NCBI RefSeq assembly: GCF_017873435.1
Contig: NZ_JAGGKG010000007.1
Location: forward strand, 1 to 64,000
Direction: 5' to 3'
Source of the DNA: Paenibacillus turicensis
GTDB taxonomy: Bacteria > Bacillota > Bacilli > Paenibacillales > Paenibacillaceae
DNA length: 64,000 bases
The notes under the pieces are model-generated. The model did no database searches and was not told the DNA's origin. It saw only the letters and a list, made by a program, of their open reading frames with translations. Below are positions 19,133-25,525 of the stretch, one piece after another. The position numbers were made by a program, and so were the translations under genes. Each line of letters opens with the position of its first letter. Position 1 is the stretch's first letter.

Positions 19133-19172
19133 TTGTCAAGTATTCACCACACAAGCCTTGAATACTTGACAA
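19133..19172. repeat. Perfect 14-bp inverted repeat before rpmG
   Basis: TTGTCAAGTATTCA at 19133-19146 and its exact reverse complement at 19159-19172 flank a 12-base spacer. The right arm contains the rpmG -35 box. The arms resemble, inside out, the ends of the repeat family found elsewhere in the window, so this could be an operator or two abutting repeat relics. Confidence 0.6.
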
Positions 19173-19194
19173 TAAAAAAAAGAAAGTATATTAT
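19166..19194 (+). promoter_or_regulatory. Promoter of the L33 gene
   Basis: TTGACA at 19166-19171 and TATTAT at 19189-19194 are 17 bases apart, a near-consensus sigma-A promoter. Transcription would start at about 19201, at the edge of the Zur-like box. Confidence 0.85.
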
Positions 19195-19202
19195 TTCTTT
19201 AA

Positions 19203-19217
19203 TCGTAAATATTACTA
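19203..19217 (+). promoter_or_regulatory. Zur-box-like operator
   Basis: TCGTAAATATTACTA matches the Bacillus Zur consensus TCGTAAT-N-ATTACGA at 12 of 14 defined positions, and flanking TAA/TTA extends the dyad. It overlaps the expected transcription start, a position suited to repression when zinc is sufficient. Confidence 0.55.
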
Positions 19218-19247
19218 TTAAAATTCAAAATTCAAGGAGGAATTTAT

Positions 19248-19397
19248 ATGCGAGTAGTGGTTACTTTGGCATGTACAGAATGTGGGGATCGGAATTATAC
19301 AACAACTAAAAACAAGCGAAATCACCCTGAACGCTTAGAGTTAAGAAAATACAGTCCTAGATTAAAAAAATATACGATTCACAGAGAGACAAGATAA
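19248..19397 (+). CDS. rpmG: 50S ribosomal protein L33, probable zinc-independent paralogue
   Basis: A 49-residue protein beginning [19 protein letters not shown] and ending with [17 protein letters not shown]. The ATG follows AAGGAGGAA. Zinc-binding L33 proteins carry two Cys pairs; here the first pair (CTEC) is intact but the second is missing (KYSPRLKK in place of a Cys-containing KYC segment), so four-Cys zinc binding is not possible. Together with the Zur-like box over the promoter, this fits the paralogue made under zinc starvation to free ribosomal zinc. It is a single-gene unit facing the minus-strand kinase gene. Confidence 0.85.
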   Translation: MRVVVTLACTECGDRNYTTTKNKRNHPERLELRKYSPRLKKYTIHRETR

Positions 19398-19470
19398 TGC
19401 AAAAGGAGACAGAAATAGTTTGATCAACAAACTATTTCCGAGGAAATGAGTGCAAATGTGATTTTACACT

Positions 19471-19995
19471 TTATTTGATAAGTTGAATAATCTCTTCTGC
19501 TGTTTCTAGTGGTGTTTTGCCCTTCGTATACACAATATGTTTAGCAAGCTCATAGTTAGATTTGTGTTCAATGAAATGGGCATTAATAGCTATCTTTTCG
19601 CGTTCATCTAGTATACGTAAAGATTCCTCCTTATCTTCTGAAGGCAGGATGAGAAATACGTTGTTTTCATGTAACATTGCGTTGGCTACTTCTGAAAATA
19701 ATTGTTCATCTTCATACACAGAATGGCCCCCACCAAAGTCTATGACATGGTTTTGATAGTCTTTTAAAATTTGAATTATAGTTTGTGCTTCAAAAGGCTT
19801 CCAATATTTATACACCTCTTCAAAGCTAATTGCTCGAAGTGCTTGTTCCTTTTCTTTACTATAACCAAGCTTTTGATAATAATGCCAGCGCACATCATCA
19901 ACACAGCATCTTGGATAAGAAAGCTTCGTAGAGATAATATCAGCAAGCGTTGATTTTCCAGTTCCAATCGGTCCAATTAAAATGATATTTGACAT
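19471..19995 (-). CDS. P-loop kinase, shikimate kinase/AAA_33-like
   Basis: A 174-residue cytoplasmic protein. The P-loop GPIGTGKS is at residues 8-15, followed by DDVRWHYYQKLGYSKEKEQ and DFGGGHSVYED, a GG-H motif like that of shikimate kinases. A lid-like segment LDEREKIAINAHFIEHKSNYELAKHIVYT follows, with TAEEI near the end. The architecture is a nucleoside-monophosphate-kinase-type fold. Genuine AroK residues for shikimate are not clear, so a different small-molecule substrate is likely. The ATG at 19995 has AAGGAG upstream. No operon partner. Confidence 0.7.
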   Translation of the reverse strand: MSNIILIGPIGTGKSTLADIISTKLSYPRCCVDDVRWHYYQKLGYSKEKEQALRAISFEEVYKYWKPFEAQTIIQILKDYQNHVIDFGGGHSVYEDEQLFSEVANAMLHENNVFLILPSEDKEESLRILDEREKIAINAHFIEHKSNYELAKHIVYTKGKTPLETAEEIIQLIK

Positions 19996-20047
19996 GCTAT
20001 AAACTCCTTATAAAAAGATTTCTAGAATATAATGAAGCTCTATTTAG

Positions 20048-20180
20048 AAATTAGTACTTGACAACGACCTGGAGGCTGGTAGCCGCGATCCAGAGCGTTC
20101 TTGCGATTGTTGTTAAAATCATCTTCCTTTTATTGAAGTATATCTATGGATGGAATTTGATTTCAAGATTGAGCCTATAA
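20048..20180 (-). repeat. Repeat element A (miniature-element-like family)
   Basis: It begins AAATTAGTACTTGAC at 20048-20062. About 95 bases, to about 20142, match the reverse complement of 52564-52470 at high identity, including GAGCGTTCTTGCGATTG and CCTTTTATTGAAGTA. The second arm appears shortened. TGATTTCAAGATTGAG at 20158-20173 is the same 16-mer that lies just outside the opposite end of the copy at 52.39 kb, so this copy may have lost an internal segment. It has no coding capacity. The right boundary is approximate. Confidence 0.75.
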
Positions 20181-20283
20181 TAAAATCTAAATTAATGTTA
20201 AATTTTATTATACTTTAAAACTCAGCTATTATGGGGAATTTTAGATATCGGAGCTATGTAAATGATAAAGAGTGAAAACTATA

Positions 20284-20700
20284 ATGAATAAATTAAAGAT
20301 TGGTGACATCATCGTTATTGGTGTTATTTTGCTCATCGCAGGAGGATGGATGGCGTACCAGCAGTGGGAGCAAAACAGTTTAGATTCAACAACCACGCTA
20401 AGCGCCATCATTACTGTTGATGGAAAGGAATACGAGAAGGTTCCTTTAAGCCAAGATCTACAAAAAGAAATTGAGATTAAAACAGAGTATGGTCATAACA
20501 TTTTAAAGGTTTTTGATCATGGTATCCAAATGGTATATTCAGATTGTCCTAAACAAATTTCAATGCAAATGGGGTTTATCTCAAAGCCCAATCAGGTCAT
20601 TATTTGTTTGCCCAATCGTGTTTTTGTGGAGGTTGTAGAGGATAAACTGTCATTGGAGCAAGATAATCATATTGATGGATATGTTGGATTTGTTAATTGA
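20284..20700 (+). CDS. Membrane-anchored NusG domain II protein
   Basis: A 138-residue protein with one N-terminal membrane helix (residues about 9-27) and an extracytoplasmic NusG domain II: VDGKEYEKVPL, then GHNILKVFDHGIQMVYSDCPKQ and ISKPNQVIICLPNRVFVEV. Family members usually have SDCPxxxC; here the second Cys is absent. Such proteins occur near flavin- and quinone-linked extracytoplasmic systems, but the role is unknown and no such neighbour is seen. ATG 20284 is preferred over GTG 20272, which lacks a ribosome-binding site; the AAGAG ahead of the ATG is weak. Confidence 0.75.
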   Translation: MNKLKIGDIIVIGVILLIAGGWMAYQQWEQNSLDSTTTLSAIITVDGKEYEKVPLSQDLQKEIEIKTEYGHNILKVFDHGIQMVYSDCPKQISMQMGFISKPNQVIICLPNRVFVEVVEDKLSLEQDNHIDGYVGFVN

Positions 20701-20736
20701 TCGATAGGAACTCGATTTATCTTTTGCTGATAATCA

Positions 20737-20781
20737 CCCCCCAACTTGACGATGTAGGTTCTAAGGAGAGTCACTTGGGGG
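20737..20781. other. Hairpin without T-tract
   Basis: CCCCCAACTTGAC near 20738-20750 can pair with GTCACTTGGGGG at 20770-20781. No T-run follows. It lies between the NusG domain II gene and its terminator; function unknown. Confidence 0.45.
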
Positions 20782-20846
20782 AGAACTGTGAATTGATAGC
20801 TAAGGTATGCTTACAGTTACGCGACCTTGATTATAAATAAACAAAA

Positions 20847-20887
20847 AAAGATTGTGTCTCTTGTTGAGGCACAATCTTTTTTTGTAA
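20847..20887 (+). terminator. Strong terminator, near copy of the one at 19094
   Basis: AAAGATTGTG at 20847-20856 pairs with CACAATCTTT at 20870-20879, followed by a T-run. The hairpin differs from that at 19094 in two loop bases only, although the flanks are unrelated. It separates the NusG domain II gene from the iron island. Confidence 0.9.
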
Positions 20888-20955
20888 TTTTTAGTATGTA
20901 CAAAATCAATAAAGAGACAACATGATAAAGGAGAAAGAAAGAATCTAGTTCTTAG

Positions 20956-20985
20956 TTGCAAGTTGTTCAATACCTCTAATATAAT
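20956..20985 (+). promoter_or_regulatory. Promoter of the first AraC gene of the iron island
   Basis: TTGCAA at 20956-20961 and TATAAT at 20980-20985 with an 18-base spacer. The Fur box begins nine bases downstream, over the expected transcription start. Confidence 0.65.
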
Positions 20986-20993
20986 AATGAAAA

Positions 20994-21008
20994 TGATTAT
21001 TATTATCA
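20994..21008 (+). promoter_or_regulatory. Fur box 1
   Basis: TGATTATTATTATCA differs from the 7-1-7 Fur consensus TGATAAT-N-ATTATCA at one position. It sits just downstream of a promoter, so iron-replete repression of the island is expected. Confidence 0.8.
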
Positions 21009-21038
21009 TTTAAAACGAGAATAGGAGAGATTTTTTTT

Positions 21039-21092
21039 ATGATACGTGTAAATACAAAGTATAACATAGCTGCTTTTGGTATAGGTTCATGA
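21039..21092 (+). CDS. 17-residue leader ORF coupled to the AraC gene
   Basis: ATG 21039 lies eight T after AGGAGAG, the only good ribosome-binding site in this leader. The frame encodes MIRVNTKYNIAAFGIGS and stops at a TGA that overlaps the ATG of the AraC gene (ATGA). The AraC start lacks a clear site of its own, so translation of the regulator probably depends on reading this short ORF. Whether the peptide does anything itself is unknown. Confidence 0.55.
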   Translation: MIRVNTKYNIAAFGIGS

Positions 21093-22069
21093 CGAAAACT
21101 TCTATTCATCAAATTTACAATGCATACTTCGATGCGTTGTCTACATCTAGATGTGAACTGAGCAATGCTGAGCGAATGAAGTTTACTCAATCTAATAGTG
21201 ATGGATATATCGATAGAATTATTACACCCTCTGGCATTGTCGTTGTTGATAGTGAATACCGTTTCAAGGATGATCGTCTAGTTCGTATCCAATCTGAAGC
21301 GTCCATGATTGAGCTAAGCTTTTGTATGCAAGGAAGCGGGACAGTTCAAGTGAAGAATGGTAGTCATGAGCTTATGCCTGATAGTTGCTCTTTGCAGTTA
21401 ATGCACAATTTTCATGCAGAATTTCTTTATCGTAATACTAAGCCTATTCGTTTGCTATCGATCGGTATACCAGTTACACTGTTTGATTCATGGATGATGG
21501 GCAAAGGAGCTACCCAAGCTTGTAATTTAAGCGGATTGTTAGGTTCACAATCATTTCGAATGTTTCGTATGCCTATTCTATTGGAAACAGTTACATTATT
21601 GGCTCAAATACGAGACTGCCCATATCATTCCTCCATGAGGCAGTTATACGTAGAGGGGAAGGCATTAGAACTCATAGCCGCATATGTGGGAGCTTTTCTA
21701 TTCGAGCAGTCTCACCTTGATGCAAGAAAAAATTCAATGTTATCTCGCCGTGATGTGGAGAAGGTATGGAAGGCAAGGGATATCATCCTGCTTCGCATGT
21801 CAACTCCACCGTCACTTGTAGAATTGTCTAGGTTGGCAGGGATTAATGAATACAAATTGAAAATAGGGTTCAAACAAGAGTTCGGTACGAGTGTATTTGC
21901 TTATTTACGGAATAAGCGCTTAGAAAAAGCATGGGAAATGCTTCATTCTGGTACCTTTAGCGTCAGTCAGACTGCAATAATAGTAGGCTACAATAACTTT
22001 AGCCATTTTGCCGAGGCCTTTCGTAAGCAATATGGAATTAATCCTTCGGAAATATTGAAAAAACGTTAA
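21089..22069 (+). CDS. AraC-family regulator, PchR-like (iron island copy 1)
   Basis: A 326-residue regulator. The N-terminal ~210 residues form a ligand-sensing domain containing the IELSFCMQGSGTVQV barrel segment; the C-terminal ~100 residues have two helix-turn-helices (PSLVELSRLAGINEYKLKIGFKQEFGTSVFAYLRNKRLEKAWEML and VSQTAIIVGYNNFSHFAEAFRKQYGINPSEIL). This layout matches PchR/YbtA-type activators that bind a ferric siderophore and induce its uptake genes. It is a paralogue of the AraC protein at 23264. Its promoter overlaps a Fur box, and it is translationally coupled to a leader ORF. The siderophore is unknown. Confidence 0.85.
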   Translation: MTKTSIHQIYNAYFDALSTSRCELSNAERMKFTQSNSDGYIDRIITPSGIVVVDSEYRFKDDRLVRIQSEASMIELSFCMQGSGTVQVKNGSHELMPDSCSLQLMHNFHAEFLYRNTKPIRLLSIGIPVTLFDSWMMGKGATQACNLSGLLGSQSFRMFRMPILLETVTLLAQIRDCPYHSSMRQLYVEGKALELIAAYVGAFLFEQSHLDARKNSMLSRRDVEKVWKARDIILLRMSTPPSLVELSRLAGINEYKLKIGFKQEFGTSVFAYLRNKRLEKAWEMLHSGTFSVSQTAIIVGYNNFSHFAEAFRKQYGINPSEILKKR

Positions 22070-22179
22070 AGTGTCGAAAAAATTAATTTTAATGAATTAT
22101 TTATCCGCGAAACCGTTATTCATACCTTCATCTGGTAGCTTCATTCTACGAGTAGTGTGTATGATCAATCTTGTTATAT

Positions 22180-22194
22180 TGAGAATAATTATCA
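22180..22194 (+). promoter_or_regulatory. Fur box 2
   Basis: TGAGAATAATTATCA matches the Fur consensus with one mismatch and lies 26 bases before the first binding-protein gene. It probably overlaps that gene's promoter. Confidence 0.8.
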
Positions 22195-22219
22195 ATGATA
22201 GAGCGGAGTGGGGAAATAA

Positions 22220-23218
22220 ATGCATAACGTAAAAAGAATTTCTGTGTTTGGGATTGTAGTCTTCATGGTAGCTATGTTATTCGGATGTGGGAGCTCTGGT
22301 AACGTTACTCAAAAGGAAAGTGCAGAACCTTCGTTAGAACCTAACACATCAGCTGAATCTAGTAATACGGATACGAAAGGGACGAGAATTGTTACCGATG
22401 CAAGGGGGGATGTTGAAATACCAGTTAACCCGTTGAGAATTGCGGATATATCAGGATCTACAGAAGAACTGCTTATTCTTGGCTATAAACCTATTCTTAC
22501 TGGTAATACAGATATGGGTAATCCTTCGGAAATAACCCCGATTCTTAAGAAGCAACTGCCTAATGTCAGCACAGCTGGCTGGTTTCAGACCGAAGTTAAC
22601 CTAGAAGCGATTATTGCTGCGAGTCCTGACCTCATATTGGCGGGGCCCACCCAAGAGAAAATATATGATCAATTGAGCAAGATTGCTCCGACAGTGCTGG
22701 TTCCCCATGGCTTTAATGCTTTTAGAGAACGTTTTGCGTTTGTAGCACAAATCTTTGATAAACAGCTAGAAATGGATGAGTGGCTGAAGGAATATGAACA
22801 GCGAGCGCAGCAATTACATGTAGAGGTGGCAGGTATCACAAAACAAGAGACATTTGCAGTAATCGAAGCGACTCAGAAGGAAATTCGGATTTATTCTCGT
22901 ACAGGGATTGCTGATCTAATCTTCAATGATTTAGGATTACCACAAACACCAGGTACCCCTGAACCAGACGCATGGGGAGGCAAAGTAACAAGTCTAGAGG
23001 AACTATCTACTTTTGATCCAGATCATGTCATATTGTTGTCGGACAATGACCAGAACATATTAGAACAAAGTAAGGTGTGGCGTAATCTCAAAGCTGCAAA
23101 ATCGGGAAATATATATCGTATGACAAGCACACAAAATTATAATGAGGCTTTCTTTGCATTAGGTAAGAAGGCAGTTATGGAGCAAATAGCAGGTCAAATC
23201 TTGACTCATATTCGTTAG
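22220..23218 (+). CDS. Iron-siderophore binding lipoprotein 1
   Basis: A 332-residue lipoprotein with lipobox LFGC (Cys 23), a Ser/Glu/Asn-rich linker to about residue 55, then a FecB/FepB-type class III binding fold: GTRIVTDARGDVEIPVNPLRIADISGSTEELLILG, LEAIIAASPDLILAGP and IAPTVLVPHGF. It should capture a ferric siderophore outside the membrane and deliver it to a transporter. No FecCD-type permease lies beside it; the only transport genes in the island are the exporter-fold pair at 25.5-29 kb. It is preceded by a Fur box and followed by the second AraC gene. Confidence 0.8.
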   Translation: MHNVKRISVFGIVVFMVAMLFGCGSSGNVTQKESAEPSLEPNTSAESSNTDTKGTRIVTDARGDVEIPVNPLRIADISGSTEELLILGYKPILTGNTDMGNPSEITPILKKQLPNVSTAGWFQTEVNLEAIIAASPDLILAGPTQEKIYDQLSKIAPTVLVPHGFNAFRERFAFVAQIFDKQLEMDEWLKEYEQRAQQLHVEVAGITKQETFAVIEATQKEIRIYSRTGIADLIFNDLGLPQTPGTPEPDAWGGKVTSLEELSTFDPDHVILLSDNDQNILEQSKVWRNLKAAKSGNIYRMTSTQNYNEAFFALGKKAVMEQIAGQILTHIR

Positions 23219-23263
23219 TAATCAACATCATAATTAAAATACAATTGATCGGGGTGCGGGAAT

Positions 23264-24262
23264 ATGAGTGAAAGAGATTTTCATCACAATTTCAATCTTT
23301 TTTTTGATGGACTCGAACTGCCGAGGGAAAATAAAGATCGTACGGAACAGATGTCACTGCATGCGCAGAGGGGCAAGGGGCTCGTACAGCGTTTTGTGCC
23401 GCGGTTTGATATCGATGTAGTGGTGTCCGATTTTACATTTCGTCAGGATTGCAGTTTGCCGCTTTTTACAACTTCTGCGATGATTGAGCTGAATTACTGT
23501 TTGCAAGGAAGAAGAGAGATTTCGGTTGCAGGTGCTCAGTATGAGTTTGCTCCTGGCACTTGTACTCTTCAATTCATCAATGAAGTGGGAGTTCGTTTTG
23601 AGTTTTCAAGAAATCAACCGTATCATATGCTAGGCATAGGTATTCCCGTTTCTACCTTTCATCATTTTATGGAAGACGGAGGTGGTAATAGATCAACTGA
23701 TTTTGCTCAAATTATTGGACAAGCCCCGTTCCGTGTTTTCCAAGAAGCTATGGACCCGGCAGCCTCCATTATTCTTAAGCAAGTGCTGGAATCCCTTAAA
23801 AATCGTAATACAAAAAATCTAGAAATTGAATGTAGTGTATTGGAGCTATTGTCTGTGGCATTCCAAACCTTCCTGATGGATGGCTCTTCTGTGATGACGA
23901 AATTAGCTAAGACTGATATGCAAAAAATTAGAGAAGCACGAGACATTATGGTAGAGCGCATGATAGATCCTCCAACGTTAATTGAACTTTCACGGTTGAT
24001 TGGGCTAAATGATTTTAAGTTAAAGACTGGATTTAAAGAAATGTATGGAACAACTGTCTTCGGTTATTTGCGAGATAAAAGGCTGGAAAGAGCCTTGCAT
24101 TTATTACAGCAAGGGAACTTGAACGTTAATGAGACTTCGTGTGCTGTAGGTTACTCTAATTCAAGTTACTTCTCGGAGGTATTTCGTGAGAAATATGGGA
24201 TCAATCCTGGCAAACTCGTTAAGCATTTTGCAAAATCAACACGACTTCCTTTGGAACAATAG
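23264..24262 (+). CDS. AraC-family regulator, PchR-like (iron island copy 2)
   Basis: A 332-residue paralogue of the regulator at 21089. The sensing domain contains IELNYCLQGRREISVAG at about 75-95 and LGIGIPVSTFHHFM; the C-terminal DNA-binding region carries PTLIELSRLIGLNDFKLKTGFKEMYGTTVFGYLRDKRLERAL and VNETSCAVGYSNSSYFSEVFREKYGINPGKL. It presumably responds to a different or modified chelate. The ATG follows GGGGTGCGGG, 45 bases after the binding-protein stop, so it can share the Fur-box-2 transcript. A strong terminator follows. Confidence 0.85.
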   Translation: MSERDFHHNFNLFFDGLELPRENKDRTEQMSLHAQRGKGLVQRFVPRFDIDVVVSDFTFRQDCSLPLFTTSAMIELNYCLQGRREISVAGAQYEFAPGTCTLQFINEVGVRFEFSRNQPYHMLGIGIPVSTFHHFMEDGGGNRSTDFAQIIGQAPFRVFQEAMDPAASIILKQVLESLKNRNTKNLEIECSVLELLSVAFQTFLMDGSSVMTKLAKTDMQKIREARDIMVERMIDPPTLIELSRLIGLNDFKLKTGFKEMYGTTVFGYLRDKRLERALHLLQQGNLNVNETSCAVGYSNSSYFSEVFREKYGINPGKLVKHFAKSTRLPLEQ

Positions 24263-24297
24263 CTGAAAAAGAATTAGGTGATACACAAATATCCTCT

Positions 24298-24327
24298 AGA
24301 ACTGCTCCTTGGAGCAGTTCTTTTTTG
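24298..24327 (+). terminator. Terminator after the second AraC gene
   Basis: AGAACTGCTCC at 24298-24308 pairs perfectly with GGAGCAGTTCT at 24311-24321, followed by six T. It splits the iron island into two transcription units. Confidence 0.9.
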
Positions 24328-24406
24328 TCAAATGATCCGGCTAACCAGTAAAGTACTCCGGCTACTGGTAGAAGAGCTTTATGAAGCTATAGTATTATTA
24401 CCTCGT

Positions 24407-24421
24407 TGATAATGAATATCA
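24407..24421 (+). promoter_or_regulatory. Fur box 3
   Basis: TGATAATGAATATCA matches the Fur consensus with one mismatch. ATGAATATCATTTTCATTA overlaps it and gives a second, shifted half-dyad, as in tandem Fur sites. It lies 79 bases before the second binding-protein gene. Confidence 0.8.
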
Positions 24422-24499
24422 TTTTCATTATTTGTGATACGTAGGGTTTGGAAGAGGTTTGGATCATAAATTACAATTACAAGGAGAAGTGGCATAGAT

Positions 24500-25471
24500 A
24501 TGCGAGGAACAAAAATATTAACAATAGTTATCATGGTTGGCTTGTTTGGATTGGTAGCCGGTTGTGGCGGCACAAATTCACAATCTTTAGTGGGGGAAAG
24601 GAACAAACCAATTCATACTGAAAATAAGGAGAATAGCAACTCTTCTACATTTCCAAGAACAATCACACATTTAAACGGTGAAACTATTGTTGAAGCAAAA
24701 CCAATGAAGATAGCCACACCCTATATTGCTTTTGTTGATTATTTAGCTGTATTGGATGAATATCCGATCGCCGCACAAGGTGTGGAAATAATTAGAAGCA
24801 ATTTTCCAAGTCTCAGTAAGCGTCTGAACGGGAAAGAAATGATGGATCTTGGGATGCAAGTAGACCTAGAGAAATTAATGTCCGCGCAAACAGATTTGAT
24901 TATTGCTGCAGATGACATGAAGGATCAGTATGAAAAATTAAGCCAAATTGCACCAACCGTTATTTTCCCTCAAGCAGGGAACTGGAGAGAGTCGCTGCAG
25001 AAAATCGCAAAGGTGATAGGTAAAGAGGATAAAGCCGAACGTATTCTTGCGGATTTCGATCGTACATCTGCTGAATACAAACAGCAATTGAATTTTCGTA
25101 ATGAGGAATCTGTATTGTTCGTCATGTACAGCGGTAAGGAGCAATTTATTACATGGACGGATGGCAGATTTGATCCCTTCTATGAAGGGCTTGGACTAAA
25201 GAAGGTTGAGTGTGTCATAGCCGAGGGATCTTTATCACTGGAAGGCCTAGCAGAACTTAACCCTGATCATCTGTTTATTATTAACAACTGGCAGAATCCC
25301 ATTCAAGGAGGAGTTAAGGAGGCTATGAAAAACAGTAAGGTGTGGAACAGTCTTAATGCGATGAAAAATAATCACATATACGAACTGGATGATCCTTCGC
25401 TTCCCGGACCGATGGCTCTTGCAAAAATTGATGGGATTGAAGAAATCATGAAGGCACTTAAGAAACAGTAG
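24500..25471 (+). CDS. Iron-siderophore binding lipoprotein 2
   Basis: A 323-residue lipoprotein with lipobox LVAGC (Cys 22), a linker to about residue 45 and a class III binding fold: FPRTITHLNGETIVEAKPMKIATPYIAFVDYLAVL, then VDLEKLMSAQTDLIIAADD and LSQIAPTVIFP. It differs clearly from the first binding protein in this island. The adjacent downstream genes are the exporter-fold ABC pair, with no terminator between, so it probably feeds them. The ATG has AAGGAGAAG upstream, and transcription is expected to be Fur-controlled. Confidence 0.8.
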   Translation: MRGTKILTIVIMVGLFGLVAGCGGTNSQSLVGERNKPIHTENKENSNSSTFPRTITHLNGETIVEAKPMKIATPYIAFVDYLAVLDEYPIAAQGVEIIRSNFPSLSKRLNGKEMMDLGMQVDLEKLMSAQTDLIIAADDMKDQYEKLSQIAPTVIFPQAGNWRESLQKIAKVIGKEDKAERILADFDRTSAEYKQQLNFRNEESVLFVMYSGKEQFITWTDGRFDPFYEGLGLKKVECVIAEGSLSLEGLAELNPDHLFIINNWQNPIQGGVKEAMKNSKVWNSLNAMKNNHIYELDDPSLPGPMALAKIDGIEEIMKALKKQ

Positions 25472-25525
25472 AACAAGCTGCTTTACAGATACGATGTTGT
25501 ATATATCGAGAAAGAAGGTTATATT

